Positions 1 through 11,215 of a stretch of DNA of 64,000 bases are shown here, one piece after another. Both the position numbers and the translations under genes were made by a program. Numbering within the stretch: the first letter of the stretch is position 1; the number at the start of each line of letters is the position of its first letter. The DNA comes from Cryomorphaceae bacterium (GTDB lineage Bacteria > Bacteroidota > Bacteroidia > Flavobacteriales > UBA7430). The notes beneath the pieces were generated by a model, which was not told the DNA's origin, searched no databases, and saw only the letters and a program-made list of their open reading frames with translations. The stretch lies in the NCBI GenBank assembly GCA_019649675.1, contig BOWN01000001.1:62001-126000 (forward strand), in the 5' to 3' direction.

Positions 1-668
1 TCAAGAACAACAGACATATTAGCATCTGAGGATGAAATCTGAGTATGAGTAAACCACAGGTCGCAACTTGCTATACATGAACCATCATCTGCGTTTGCTT
101 CTGTATTATAATTGGATGCTGTCAAATCTGTGCATCCAAATACAACAGGAATACATGAACCATCATCTGAGGTTGCATCTTGGTTATAATTAGAAGATGT
201 TGGATCAGTGCAACCTAATATTGCTGTACAATTTAATTCGGAAGAAGCAGCTATTACAGGCAATTGACCATTAGCTGTAAAAGAATTAATTCCAGCAAAG
301 GTTAATTCTAAATCATATAACGTAGTACCATCTACTAATTGAAAAGTTAACTCTTGACCAGCAGAAGCTCCATCTAATTCAGGTGTTGCAGTATCATCTC
401 CCCAAACTGCTAGGGATTGCTGACCGCCTATTAAATCAGCTGTGGCGACAGATGCACTACCTACTATTAATCCATCAGGAGAAAAAGCAACAAGGTATGG
501 AGCATCAGAATCAATTGGAAGAGCATCAATTGCACCTGAGGTAAAAAACACTGTCATATTAGAACCAGTATTTCCTGTAAATTGATTAGGAAGATCACAC
601 TGAGCAGTAGTTTGCTTGGTCGAGCAAACAAAAATTAATAAAATAAGATATGATATAATTTTTTTCAT
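1..668 (-). CDS. Secreted modular protein (N-terminal part; runs off the window)
   Basis: The start at 668 gives an N-terminal signal peptide (MKKIISYLILLIFVCSTKQT, cleavage near TTAQ|CD). The following ~95 residues contain TGSNMTVFF and SLAVWGDDTATPELDG. They match a domain (module A) repeated in the proteins at 701-1245, 26152-28121 and 33840-35515. Two cysteine modules follow, GCTDPTSSNYN..DDGSC and GCTDLTASNYN..DDGSC. The reading frame is open to base 1, so the C-terminus, where a T9SS sorting signal would be expected, is missing. I infer a type IX secretion substrate on the cell surface. I do not recognise a function. The next gene on the same strand (701-1245) is a relative, so the two may be co-transcribed. 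Confidence 0.75.
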   Translation of the reverse strand, partial: MKKIISYLILLIFVCSTKQTTAQCDLPNQFTGNTGSNMTVFFTSGAIDALPIDSDAPYLVAFSPDGLIVGSASVATADLIGGQQSLAVWGDDTATPELDGASAGQELTFQLVDGTTLYDLELTFAGINSFTANGQLPVIAASSELNCTAILGCTDPTSSNYNQDATSDDGSCIPVVFGCTDLTASNYNTEANADDGSCIASCDLWFTHTQISSSDANMSVVL

Positions 669-700
669 AATCAAACGTGTAAATATTTGAATAATGCCTT

Positions 701-1245
701 TTACTTTTTCAAAGAGCTTGATGGCTTAAGATCTTTTCGCTTTTTGAGCTTCATACCCAAAACAGCCGAGGCTCCGTCCTTAAGATAAATTGCCATAAGT
801 GGCTTTTGATATGAAACTTCGATTTGATAAATGGAATCATCTTTCTTTTGAGCCATCCATATCATTCTTTCCCCAATTTCCATGCCATTATCAGCCCCCG
901 GCGGATACTGTCCCCAAACTGGCAACATATTAAAATCATTTGATCTCCATTCTAAAGAACCTGCGCACTTGTGTTTTTCCTGATTGTCAAGATAAAAAAC
1001 ACCCACTCTATCACCGGATTCTAAAGAATCACCATCAAAACCCAAAACCATTCCAATAGGTAATGAATCTAATTGTTGTAATTCTTTAATAACAGGATGC
1101 CAAACAGGCAAAACCAAAACAGAATGGTTTGGCCCAGTCTTTTCGAACGAAAAATCTATAGAATCTTGACCGTACACGCCTGATTTTGAGTCAATAAAAA
1201 ACTCATAATAATCAAAAGCATATTGAACCAATTAATCCTTTTCAT
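701..1245 (-). CDS. Secreted module-A protein, frameshift in signal peptide
   Basis: The long frame alone would start inside the protein. Reading upstream in another frame gives ATG at 1245 and a good signal peptide (MKRINWFNMLLIIMSFLLTQ). It joins the main frame near 1170 after a single-base indel, giving ..QAYGQDSIDFSFEKTG. The mature part (~155 residues) is one copy of module A: HSVLVLP, then RVGVFYLDNQEKHKCAG, a W-x(8)-LPVWG core, GMEIGERMIW and a beta-rich end. The C-terminus is short and basic (KLKKRKDLKPSSSLKK) and has no sorting domain, so this looks like a stand-alone secreted version of the domain. Function unknown. Confidence 0.65.
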
Positions 1246-1439
1246 AACGGGGGTAATAATTATTTTACTAATCTGCTAATATAAGGAATTTATCCCGAAA
1301 AAACACTAATAAATTCAATGCTGATTTAATAAATCAAATATCTATATTTTAATATGTAAATTTAAACTACAATTGAGACTAAAAATAATTACAAAATTAT
1401 TTTCAAAAAGTAGTAGCTTAGCAAGCTCAAAACTAAAAA
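1246..1439. other. Divergent intergenic region
   Basis: These 194 AT-rich bases lie between the divergent starts at 1245 and 1440 and must hold both promoters. I see no clean TTTG/TAnnTTTG pair, no hairpin and no small gene. Confidence 0.4.
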
Positions 1440-2757
1440 TTGAAAAAAGAAATCAAAATATTAAACTTGATATTCATATCAATATTCTTAAGCTCAAAAG
1501 CTCAAGAAGTTGAGCTCATAAAATCATTTGTTGGTAACAGTCAAAAATCTGAAATAATTACCTTTACTCCACAAGATGAAATTCTATTGAGTGGAGACTT
1601 TTCTGGATACATAAATTACTGGGATATTCCAAACCAAGCATTAATCAGCTCGATAAAAGCACATTTTGGAAAAATTAACAGAATTGAATTTTCAGAAAAT
1701 GGAGAGTACTTTTTAACCTTTTCTAGCGATGATAAAAAAGTTAAAATTTGGAGTTTTTCCAGTCAAGATACGCTCGTTAATTTTAACATACAAAACAGCC
1801 CTTGTTTTGCTATTTTTTATGATGAAAATTCAGTATTAATTGGAGACGAAAATGGCACAATATTTCACAAAGATTTTTTCTACCCTGAAAAAGACTCTAT
1901 ATTTTACAAAAACCCTTTACCAGTATATGATGCAAGCTTAAATAAAACAAATAATAAACTCGTAATTACAGATGAAAATTCTATAAAAATCATCAATTTA
2001 AACAAGGATAAAAAAATAGATTTTGAAATTGAAAATATGTACTCTAGCCGCTTTGTGAAATCTATGTATTATTCACCAGAAATATTAATGACTTGGAGTG
2101 AAAATGGAATCGTTAATTTTTGGAATTTAAACCAACAAAAAATGATTCGGGAATTGCGTGCAAAAAACAATTTTTATGAGCTTTCAATTAATAAATACAG
2201 CAAAATTTTACTAACAGGATATTATGATGAAAAAGCTCTATTATTCGACTTAAAAAATATTGACCTAGAACGAGAACTTGACGAGAATATTCAACTTGTA
2301 AACACCTATTTAACAAATGATTACAATGAATTTATGATTAGCTCTAGTGAAGAAGGAAGACACAGGTTAATGCAGGTTAAAGGTGGATCTGGAATAAAAC
2401 CACTTTCACTTCAAAAAAGAGATGTAGAAGTTCAAAAAGTAATTACTGTAAGCTCAAAAAAAATTAACCTTTCAGTGTGGGATAACGAACGCGTGGATGG
2501 AGACCGAGTCTCTTTAAGCCTCAATGGTAAATGGATATTGCGTAATTATGAAATCGCAAAAGAAAAACATTCATTAGACATAGAATTGATAAAAAACCAA
2601 GTCAATGAATTGGTTTTCTTTGCCGAAAACTTAGGAGAAATACCTCCAAATACAACAGCTATAAACATTCAATACGAAGGACTATAACAAAACACATATT
2701 ATGCGCTCAAACATGGATAAAAGTGCCTCTATAAACTTCTACATTGAAGAAGAATAA
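1440..2757 (+). CDS. Secreted WD40-like beta-propeller protein, frameshift near C-terminus
   Basis: A TTG start at 1440 gives a signal peptide ending ..LSSKAQ|EVEL. The body has several degenerate WD40 blades (SGDFSGYINYWDI, FSSDDKKVKIWSF, TWSENGIVNFWNL, GYYDEKALLFDL). From about residue 335 comes a beta domain with VSLSLNGKWILRNYEI and IPPNTTAINIQYEG. This second domain is a common C-terminal element of Bacteroidota proteins. The frame stops at 2687 just before its last strand. One frame over, the protein continues as MRSNMDKSASINFYIEEE and stops at 2757, which completes the domain. I therefore extend the gene across a single-base indel near 2680. The likely location is periplasm or surface; the substrate is unknown. 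Confidence 0.7.
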
Positions 2758-2772
2758 TCTCATTGCTATTTT

Positions 2773-2780
2773 TATCTTTG
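2773..2780 (+). promoter_or_regulatory. Candidate -7 element for mnmA
   Basis: TATCTTTG matches the Bacteroidota -7 consensus TAnnTTTG and lies 16 bases before the mnmA ATG. No TTTG is visible at the expected -33 position, so support is partial. Confidence 0.45.
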
Positions 2781-2796
2781 TCCGAAACCTTATATT

Positions 2797-3989
2797 ATGA
2801 AAAGAGTTGTGGTTGGCCTCTCTGGTGGAGTCGACTCTAGCGTTGCAGCCTATTTATTACAACAAGAAGGTTATGAAGTGATTGGTCTGTTTATGAAAAA
2901 CTGGCACGACACATCAGTTACCATCTCAAATGAATGCCCATGGATAGAGGACAGTTCAGATGCAATGTCTGTTGCTGATGCTCTTAACATTCCTTACCAA
3001 ATTATTGACTTAAGTAAAGAATACAAAGAACGTATTGTAGACTATATGTTTGCAGAATACCAAAAGGTAGAACACCAAATCCTGATATTTTATGTAATCG
3101 TGAAATAAAATTCGATATATTCTTAAAAGCTGCTATGCAACTGAATGCGAATTATGTTGCGACAGGTCATTACTGTAGAAAAGAAATTATTAATCTTAAT
3201 GGAAAAGAAATTTTTCAACTAAAAGCAGGACTAGACAAAAATAAAGATCAAAGTTATTTCCTGTGTCAGTTAAATCAAGAACAACTTTCAAAAGCCCTCT
3301 TCCCTATTGGTCATCTAGAAAAATCTGAAGTTAGAAAAATTGCCTCTGAAGCCGGATTAAGCACAGCAGAAAAAAAAGACTCCCAAGGTCTTTGTTTTAT
3401 AGGCAAGGTAAAACTCCCTGAATTCCTGCAACTGCAATTAAAACCCAAAAAAGGAGACATTATTGAAATTGATCAAGAACACCCTCTTTTCAATGCCAAC
3501 AAAGAATTTAACAAAGACAACACTTCGCTCGAAGCCCTACAAAGCTTGAGCAAGAATTATATTTACACACCTGAATTAGGTGAAAAAGTAGGCGAACATA
3601 ACGGTGCACATTACTTCACTATTGGCCAACGCAAAGGCATCAATGTCGGAGGAAAAGTAGAGCCACTTTTTGTGATCGACACCGACACAAAAACAAATAC
3701 CATATACGTTGGCCAAGGAACCAATCACAAAGGATTATTCCGACCCGCACTAAAAGTCTCTAACACAGATGTTCATTGGGTTCGCGATGACCTCAGATTA
3801 AACATTGGAGAAACATTACATGTAAAATCTAGAATAAGATATAGGCAACCACTAGAACAGGCCACGCTTTACCAAAAAGAAGACGGTATGTACATCATTT
3901 TTGAGCATGACCAAAGAGGAATTGCACCTGGTCAATTTGTGGCATGGTATTCAGATGATGAACTTTTAGGTTCAGGCATTATATCCTAA
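2797..3989 (+). CDS. mnmA: tRNA-specific 2-thiouridylase MnmA (one frameshift)
   Basis: MnmA forms 2-thiouridine at wobble position 34 of Lys, Glu and Gln tRNAs in the cytoplasm, using ATP and sulfur relayed by a cysteine desulfurase. The PP-loop [10 protein letters not shown] is at residues 9-18. The first catalytic cysteine lies in the [13 protein letters not shown] segment and the second in DSQGLCFIG. The C-terminal beta-barrel includes YFTIGQRKG and [12 protein letters not shown]. The frame breaks at about 3066, in AAAAGGT where AAAAGGGT is needed; restoring one G gives [18 protein letters not shown]. The total length (~397 residues) is normal for the family. The break removes a catalytic cysteine from an essentially universal gene, so I treat it as a sequence error. 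Confidence 0.93.
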
Positions 3990-4022
3990 TAGTTATATCC
4001 ATGACCAATTACATTCAATAAT

Positions 4023-4052
4023 AAAAGGCTTTATCTTTCGATAAAGCCTTTT
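4023..4052. terminator. Bidirectional intrinsic terminator between mnmA and htpG
   Basis: A perfect 13-bp stem, AAAAGGCTTTATC / GATAAAGCCTTTT, with a TTTC loop. A-runs on one side and T-runs on the other allow use by both convergent genes, mnmA (+) and htpG (-). Confidence 0.9.
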
Positions 4053-4078
4053 AGTTTAATTAAAACAAGATTTTATAT

Positions 4079-5956
4079 TTAAACCAAATCTTTATAACGA
4101 TTTTTGATAAATAAAGTAAGATCCTCACCTTTTAACAAACCTTGTGAAAGCTTGGCAAGATCAGTTGCTTCTTTTAACATAGGCTTTCTGATGATCTGCA
4201 TCTTTCTCACCTATGACTTTAGACACCAAAGGATGATTTCCATTTACCACAAGATTATACATTTCAGGCATATTGTTCATTCCAAACATACCACCACCTC
4301 CAGTAGCACTCATTTCTTTCATTCGACGCATAAATTCTGATTGTGTAATCGTAAAAGGAGAAGACGTAGGGCTCATACTTTCAAATTGAACAGTATACTG
4401 CTCTTTAGGTAAAACCCCTTCAATCGTTTCTTTTAAAGACGTTTCGTCAGCCTCAGACAAAACTGAAGGAATCTCTTCACCTTTCTGAATTAATTTATCC
4501 ATTGCGTCAGCATCCACTCGAACAAAAGAAATATTCTCCTTTTCAGTTTCCAATTTTTGAATGAGATGACTAACTATAGGCCCATCCAATACCAAAACAT
4601 CATAAGATTTCTCTTTAGCTTCAGCAATGAAACTGTGTTGAGCTTCTTTGTCGTTGGTATACAGAACAACCGTTTTTCCATCTTTATCTACTTGATTTAC
4701 TTTAATCTTATCAAGATACTCTGCCCAGGTGGAATATACTTCATCTACATTTTGATATAAGGCAAACTTTTCGGCTTTTTCAAAGAATTTTTTCTCAGTA
4801 AGCATTCCATATTCGACAATAACCTTCATATCTTCCCACTTCTCTTCGAAAGCTTTTCGATCACCCTTAAACATCTCATTTAATTTATCAGCAACCTTCT
4901 TTGTAATATGAGAAGAAATCTTCTTAACATTAGCATCAGATTGCAAATACGAACGAGAAACGTTAAGTGGAATGTCTGGAGAATCGATTACACCTTGTAA
5001 CATAGTTAAAAACTCAGGTACAATACCTTCTACCGAGTCTGTCACAAAAACTTGATTACAATACAATTGTATTCGATTTTTATTCATATCAACATTCTGC
5101 TTCAATTTTGGGAAATATAAAATCCCAGTTAAATTGAACGGATAATCTACATTTAAGTGAATATGAAACAATGGCTCCTCAAAGTTCATTGGATACAACT
5201 CTCTATGGAATGACTTGTAATCATCATCTTTAAGACTTGAAGGCGACTTTGTCCATGCAGGAGTAGGATTGTTAATAATATTATCTACTGTCTCCTTTAC
5301 CTCTTTTGCATCATCTCCTTCACCTTCTTTATTGGTAATTTCCTTCGTTCCAAACTTAATTTCAACCGGTAAGAATTTACAATATTTATTAAGTAATTCA
5401 GAAATTCGCGAATCTTCTAAAACTCAACTGAATCCTTAGCAATGTGAAGAACGATATCTGTACCTCGGGTTTCTTTATTAGTCTCGTTTAATTTAAATTT
5501 AGGCGAACCATCACAAGACCACTTAACTGCTGGCTCATCTTGGTAAGATTTTGTATATATTTCGACATTTTCTGCCACCATAAAAGCAGAATAAAAGCCA
5601 AGACCAAAATGACCTATAATACCTGCATCTTCAACCTTATCATCATACTTCTTTACGAACTCCTCTGCACCTGAAAAAGCAACCTGGTTGATGTATTTTT
5701 TAACCTCTTCGGAAGTCATACCAATACCATTATCAGAAATAGTAATAGTCTTTGCTTTTTATCAACCTTAACTTCAACTAATGGAGAACCAACATCCCCT
5801 TTAACTTCCCCCAACGAGGAGAGTGCCTTCAACTTAGAAGTCGCATCAACAGCATTCGACACCAATTCTCTTAAAAGATTTCGTGATCCGAATACAAAAA
5901 CTTTTTATGATCGGAAATATATTTTCCGTTGTCACTTTAATTTTTCCTGTAGCCAT
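4079..5956 (-). CDS. htpG: Molecular chaperone HtpG (Hsp90), several frameshifts
   Basis: HtpG is the cytosolic ATP-dependent Hsp90 chaperone. The start at 5956 reads MATGKIKVTTENIFP. The GHKL nucleotide-binding motifs are visible across frames: RELVSNAVDA, ISDNGIGMTSEE and GHFGLGFYSAFM. The middle domain contains YPMNFEEPLFHIHLNVDYPF and the conserved GIVPEFLTMLQGVIDSPDIPLNVSR region. The C-terminal domain has MSATGGGGMFGMNNMPEMY and ends in LTLFIKNRYKDLV at 4079. Frame breaks occur near 5905-5925 (two), 5757, 5415 and 4185, each explained by an indel in a short homopolymer. The total (~625 residues) fits the family. Upstream is a promoter motif shared with groESL (5994-6032). Confidence 0.93.
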
Positions 5957-5993
5957 AAATTTATTATTTAATTTAAAAATCTAAATAACGATA

Positions 5994-6032
5994 GTCAATT
6001 CTTATGCCATTAGATTTTTCTGTCAAATTGTC
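5994..6032 (-). promoter_or_regulatory. htpG promoter with motif shared with groESL
   Basis: Read on the minus strand, GACAATTTGACA (6032-6021) is followed after about 10 bases by ATGGCATAA and then TGAC (5997-5994). The groES upstream region has the same order and nearly the same spacing. TGGCAT and TGAC form a GG-N10-GA pair, close to the sigma-54 form GG-N10-GC. The TTTG inside the box could instead serve as a -33 element. The predicted RNA start lies about 25-30 bases before the htpG ATG. Confidence 0.55.
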
Positions 6033-6092
6033 GTGAATATGCCATATATACACATCACCCACTCAACAGAAATAAGCTTTAAAGGTATTTTG

Positions 6093-6100
6093 TAACTTTG
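6093..6100 (+). promoter_or_regulatory. Candidate -7 element for the OsmC-like gene
   Basis: TAACTTTG fits the TAnnTTTG consensus and is 25 bases upstream of the ATG at 6126. No convincing -33 TTTG is seen. Confidence 0.4.
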
Positions 6101-6125
6101 TCATCAAGGTCAATCTAAATTGAAA

Positions 6126-6525
6126 ATGACATCAAAAGTAATTTATAAAGGCTCTCTCAGAACTGAGGCCACACATCTTCGCTCTGGAAATAGAATTATT
6201 ACAGATGCACCCACGGACAACAATGGAAAAGGTGAAGCCTTTTCACCAACCGATCTGGTAGCAACAGCATTAGCCTCATGCATGCTTACAATTATGGGAA
6301 TTAAATCAGATGAAATGAATATCAATATTGAAGGTACCTCTGCAGAAGTAAAAAATAATGGGTAGTGTACCGCGAAGAATAGCGCAGGTCATCATTGTTA
6401 TTAATATTCCAATTTCGACTGACGAAAAAACTAAAAATATTCTTAAAAAAGCTGCATTAACTTGTCCTGTAGATAAGTCTCTATCAGACTCCGTGATTCG
6501 AGAGGTAAAATTTATTTGGGGATAG
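6126..6525 (+). CDS. OsmC/Ohr-family peroxiredoxin-like protein (frameshift)
   Basis: OsmC-family proteins reduce organic hydroperoxides through a pair of cysteines. The sequence shows the family's first-half signature GEAFSPTDLVATALASCMLT, with the peroxidatic-type Cys in ALASCM. The frame stops at 6365. One frame over it continues with MGSVPRRIAQV, the family K-x-M-x(3)-PRRI block, and then AALTCPVDKSLS, which carries the second Cys. It ends at 6525. The break is in the A-run near 6355. The total of ~133 residues is normal. ATG 6126 is preferred to the TTG at 6120. It is divergent from htpG. Confidence 0.85.
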
Positions 6526-6539
6526 GAAACAAACTACTT

Positions 6540-7438
6540 TTATGAAGCAGGCATATAGAATCTTCGCCAAATATTTAAACCAAAACCAAGGGTAAGTAAC
6601 CAAACAAAAAGCTCAATCCAATTTGGATTAGAATTGTAACCAAAAAACCTTTTAAGAAAGAACCTATCGAACCCTTGTCATGAAGAATATGAACATATTT
6701 ACCTTTATTTTCATTAAAGTTGTAAATAACTCTGAAGCTCCGGATTCTAACTCAGCTTTAGGCACCAAAACATTCCAGGGTCTTGTAATCTCATTTTTAG
6801 ACTCCATTCCGAAAAATTCTAAATGACCACCTTTTACAACAAACTCTTCCATTTCATGAGTACCATATGCAACCATTCCAGCTGCAAATAACACCAAAAA
6901 CAAAGAGGTCACACTAAAAAGGTCTCAAATTAATTCGCCTTCCCTGAACTACAATAAATAGCCGATGAGACAGGCTAAAATGATTCCGGAAATGAAACCC
7001 AAATAGGAGAAACCCGACTGCAAACTAGAGCCAAATAAAAACATTACTGTTTCAAAGCCCTCTCGAAGGATAGCAAAAAAACCAAAATAAAAATACTCCA
7101 TTTACTTTTACTTTCAGCGGCCTCTGATGCTAATCTCTCAATTGCACCTTTAGATGCCATTGATTTTGAAAGCCAAAAAACAACATACAGCAAAAAAACA
7201 GCAGTAACATACATAAAAATAGACTCTGCTAGTTTAGCAAAAGATTCATTCTGAATACTTGTATTTACATATTCTAATAAAAAGCAACACCAACACTTGC
7301 AATAACAGCAGCAGCTACAGCATACCACATTCTCTTGATTTGCTGATGAAGATTTGATTTTGATAAAAATGTATAAACAATCCCCACAATTAAGGCGGCT
7401 TCTAAACATTCACGAAAAGCAATAATAAATTGATTCAT
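6540..7438 (-). CDS. FTR1/EfeU-type iron permease (multiple frameshifts)
   Basis: FTR1-family permeases move iron across the inner membrane and carry two R-E-x-x-E iron-binding helices. Reconstructed from the ATG at 7438, the protein begins MNQFIIAFRECLEAALIVGI, with the first motif REcLE at residues 9-13. The second motif, LREGFE, is visible near 7060 one frame away. Further helices include ESIFMYVTAVFLLYVVFWLS and VTSLFLVLFAAGMVAYGTHE. The C-terminus reads LTLGFGLNIWRRFYMPAS. Frame breaks lie near 7278, 7070, 6950, 6925 and 6718. The total is ~299 residues. It is the last gene of the minus-strand iron operon, starting just downstream of the TonB receptor. The imelysin gene upstream strengthens an EfeUO-like reading. 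Confidence 0.85.
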
Positions 7439-7440
7439 AA

Positions 7441-9845
7441 CTAAATTTTAATTTGCAAACATAAATAATAATTTCGTTTATCCGAAGGTATAATTCCAGG
7501 TCCTGGATATCCTGATGCTCGGCGAGTAAAATACGATCGATTGAGTAAGTTGTTGATTCCTGCTTCAATTACAATACGCTCTTTTTCGTACTTTGTAGAT
7601 AAATCGACTACTGAATAAGAAGGTATTTCACCAAACAAAGCATTTTGAGTAGGACTAATAGTATTTTGTGCATCTGAAAATTGACGACTGATGTAAGAAT
7701 AGAGTAAAGTACTCGTAAAACTTTTATATTGGTATTGTAGTCCAAATTTTAAATTCATATCAGGGTTATACTCTACCCTATTCCCAAGTATTGAAGACTC
7801 ATCAGACCTAACATAAGTTCCTTTCTGTAATGATGTATTCCAAAAGACGTTTAAAGCTTGTATTTCATTTAAAGATTTAAAGACATTCAATGACAAATAT
7901 GATTCAATTCCTAAAGTTTTAGAGTCTCCAATATTGGTACTTAATCGGTAAGACTTCCACACAAGATCAGGGGTCGGTGCTGAAGACTCATTATAATACG
8001 ACAACAAATAACCTATTCTGTTTGAATAATTTAGATAGAAGACACTTAAATCATATTCTAATATACCCCAAGCTAATCCCCTTAAACCCAAGTCTATGTT
8101 AAAACCTTTTTCGTCTTCAAGATCAGGATCAATGACTACATTAGAATTAATCACCTGCATGTCGTTAAAATTTATAGCTCTGTAGTTTTGAGAAAAATTG
8201 GCATAGACTTCACCACCGACAAAACATTTATAACTAGCACCTAATCCTGAAAGAAAAATACCTCTCTCTAACTTTTTTTGATTATTTGTGTAATATAAAC
8301 TGTCATTAACCAAGGCATGAAAAAAACCATCAGACTCAGTTTCAATTCGGTCGTATCTAAAGCCTGGCGTTATAGAAATACAATCATTTATTCGCACTAA
8401 ATTTTCTACGAAAACAGCCTTATTAAGGCTCGAAACTCAAAATATGAACCGTAATGATCTAGTTTATTATCAAAAGAAAAATTTGGATTTGAGCCAGAGT
8501 CAGCAAGACCTTGTTCTTTAACTGTGAATCCGCGGTACCATCGAATTCCAAACAAAAAACAGATTCAGATTTACCAATTAAATAACGATGTATAAGCCTT
8601 GTTTCATTACCAAAATTATTAAATTTAGCAAGTAACAAATCACGTTGTTGTCCAGTTTCCGGCCAATCAATCCGATCTAATAGTCCCAAAGCATCTCGGC
8701 TTGACCAGAGCCCAAAGGTTCTCGAATTCAATTTAGTTCTCTGATTGAATTTATAGTCTAAATTAAATGCAGCTATATTCCAGTTAACCCTGAACCAATT
8801 TCTAGATCGAAATGAGGTGTCTGGGTTTGATAAAAGTAGCATCATCAAGCCCTCCGGGTTGCTGTGCTAGATAATCCATATGAGTAATCTCTAGACTAAA
8901 CTCTAAGCGATCATTGGCTTGATAATGAACAGATGAGAATGCTGTTTGAGATTTGGAAATTGAATTAGGTCGCCAACCATTTCTAGATTTTTTCTGATAA
9001 AAACTATAATAATTCCATTTCCCTTTTGAGCCACCTACACTAACAAAAGTATTTTGTAATTTAAAAGAACCTAAAGTTTGTCTAGCGATAATTTCTATCG
9101 GTTTATTTACACCTTTTTTTAATCTAAAGTTCAACAAACCTCCAAACTGTGTCCCATACTGTAAGGATGCAGCACCTCGAACAATTTCAATCTTTTGAAT
9201 CGCTTCTGATGGAGGTGTGTAGTATGATTCAGGGTAACCCAGGGCATCTGCACTAATGTCATAGCCATTTTGCCGGGTATTAAAATTAGAAGTACGATGT
9301 GGACTTAATCCTCGCGCACCAATTTCTAGCTGAAGACCCAATCCATCACTCTCCCAGATATTCAGTCCAGGAACTTTAGCATAAACCTGTCGAGAATTAT
9401 TCGTGGATTTATTGGCAAGTGTTGACCCCATTAATATCACCTCATTTTTTTTCGATGAATAAATCGATGTCCCTTCAATAGATCGTAAACGAGTAATGTT
9501 TGTCAATCGTTCATTTTGTCCTAAAACATCAACTTGAGAAAGCTCGAATATATCAGGCTGTAATTCAACATCAAAATAAAGCACTTTTTGGTTATACTAA
9601 TTTGTCTTTTAAAACTTTTAAATCCTAAACATGAAACTTCTAAAAGTAAGTTCCGGAGGAAAGCCCAGAAAGTTCAAATCGTCCATTATTATCGCACACT
9701 ACACCAATATTTTCATTCAATTTAATATGTGCATTTGAAATAGGTACCGAGCTTATTGCATCAACTACAGTACCTTTAAATAAATGTTGAGCATGAGATG
9801 TAAAAACACAACAAAACAAAATAATATGTAAAAACCTTTGAGCAT
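7441..9845 (-). CDS. TonB-dependent receptor, FecA-like (frameshifts)
   Basis: An outer-membrane receptor for an iron complex. The start at 9845 touches the stop of the HTTM gene (9846), which suggests translational coupling. The order is a signal peptide (MLKGFYILFCFVV), a CarboxypepD_reg-like domain (GTVVDAISSVPISNAHI), a plug domain (RQVYAKVPGLNIWESDGLG, NGYDISADALGYPESYYTPP, EIVRGAASLQYGTQFGG) and a long beta-barrel ending in a conserved YYLCLQIKI strand at 7441. Frame breaks lie near 9800, 9590, 8840 and 8430. The reconstructed length is ~800 residues. The NGYDISADALGYPESYYTPP stretch is typical of FecA-type siderophore/ferric citrate receptors; the exact ligand cannot be told. Confidence 0.9.
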
Positions 9846-11215
9846 TTAATTATCTAAAATCCAATCTTTTGAATTAAAATCGTCATGTAATGTTGTTAAG
9901 TCAACTTCAGGATCTATAAAAAGTTTACTCCGAGAACCATTTAAAGTAACATAGATCTCTGCATTAATAACGGGATTCTTTATACCCCTTGATTTAACTT
10001 CTTCTTCTATGATGTGAGCATACTGCAAAATCAAATCCGGCTGTGTGGCCATCATTTTTTCTTGATTAGGCGTTAAAAAATCACAATTATTTACCTCACC
10101 TCTTTTTCCTGTCTCTGGATCGGTAACATAAAAAAATGCAGTACCTGCTTTCTCCATCAGCATTACACGCCAACTAAATCTATAACCTTGTTCGGTCCAA
10201 AACAAATCTCCGGGATAAAATAAATACCGGATAGGAAGTATGATCTGAATGAAAACGTAAATCAATAAAAAAACACTTAAAAGCTTTCTTTTAATTCCTT
10301 TCGAAACTAAGATGTCTAGTAAAATTTTGCTCTTTTGCTTTGATGTTAAATATTTGACTAATAAAAGCAATAATACTCTCATGAAAATCGGATGAAAAAA
10401 AGATCAAAGTTGCTGAGATCATAATCCAAGGAAACATCCCAATTGGAAACATCAAACCAGTAATAACATGAAAAATCACTAAAACAAAATATGCTATTGG
10501 TCTATACCGCTTAGAAAAAAGAAAAAAGGCAACTGTAAGATCAAAAACACAAGCTGCCCAACTACAACTATAAGCAACCCATTTTTCGGTAAATAAACCT
10601 CCTAATATTGGCCAATGCGTTTTTGCTTGCAACCATATACTCATAGGCATCGCATCAAACAACCAATCATAATTTAATTTGGCAATACCAGCAAAAAAAT
10701 AAACCAAACCCAATTGAAATTTAAGAATAGCTAAGGTCCAATTCGGAACCCTTTTAAGAGGCTTTACACGATTGAAAAATCATATCTATAGAGAAAGAAC
10801 GATTGGCTGGCAGAAAACACATTAAAAAAGAAACCAAGCTTATAAAATAATAGTGATTTAAATAGTTAGTCACATCAATAAGCTCAACGTAGGTAAAAAG
10901 AAGAAAAAACAGAATACTAGATGTCCTATAATAAAAGCCTAAAACTATGAATAATGAAGAGATTAATAAAAGACAAAATATGGTATACATTCCAAACTCT
11001 CCCATGGGTTTGACCCATTCAAATCCGTAATAATGAAAAAAATGATCTGGTTTAATAAAGAAATCATGAATCCAGCCTTTAAGCCAAAAACGAAGAATTC
11101 CAACAAACATCATTAACCCAAAAATAATACGAAAAACAACTAATGGAGCTATACTTGTTTCAGCATAACTCCATTGATTTATTTTTGAAATATTAAAATT
11201 TGGATTAATCGCCAT
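9846..11215 (-). CDS. HTTM-domain membrane protein (vitamin K gamma-carboxylase-like)
   Basis: Reconstructed across frame breaks near 10740 and 10310, this is a ~456-residue protein. It has an HTTM domain of about four to six membrane helices (VVFRIIFGLMMFVGILRFWL, NHYYFISLVSFLMCFLPAN, LGLVYFFAGIAKLNYDWL, HVITGLMFPIGMFPW) and a soluble C-terminal part (YPGDLFWTEQGYRFSWRVML, then EVDLTTLHDDF). The motif spacing matches the Bacteroidota HTTM proteins distantly related to vitamin K-dependent gamma-carboxylase. The gene overlaps the imelysin gene upstream by 11 bases and abuts the TonB receptor downstream. In Bacteroidota this family often sits in iron-uptake operons. Its reaction is not established; a role in maturing an iron carrier or cofactor is inference. 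Confidence 0.85.

Noticed and set aside
3060-3135. Programmed ribosomal frameshifting in mnmA and other genes
   Set aside because: No slippery site with a downstream structure is seen, and the breaks occur in about thirty unrelated genes; sequence error is simpler.
4104-4340. Plus-strand frame at the end of htpG
   Set aside because: His/Ser-rich antisense of the HtpG C-terminal domain; no start signal or family match.
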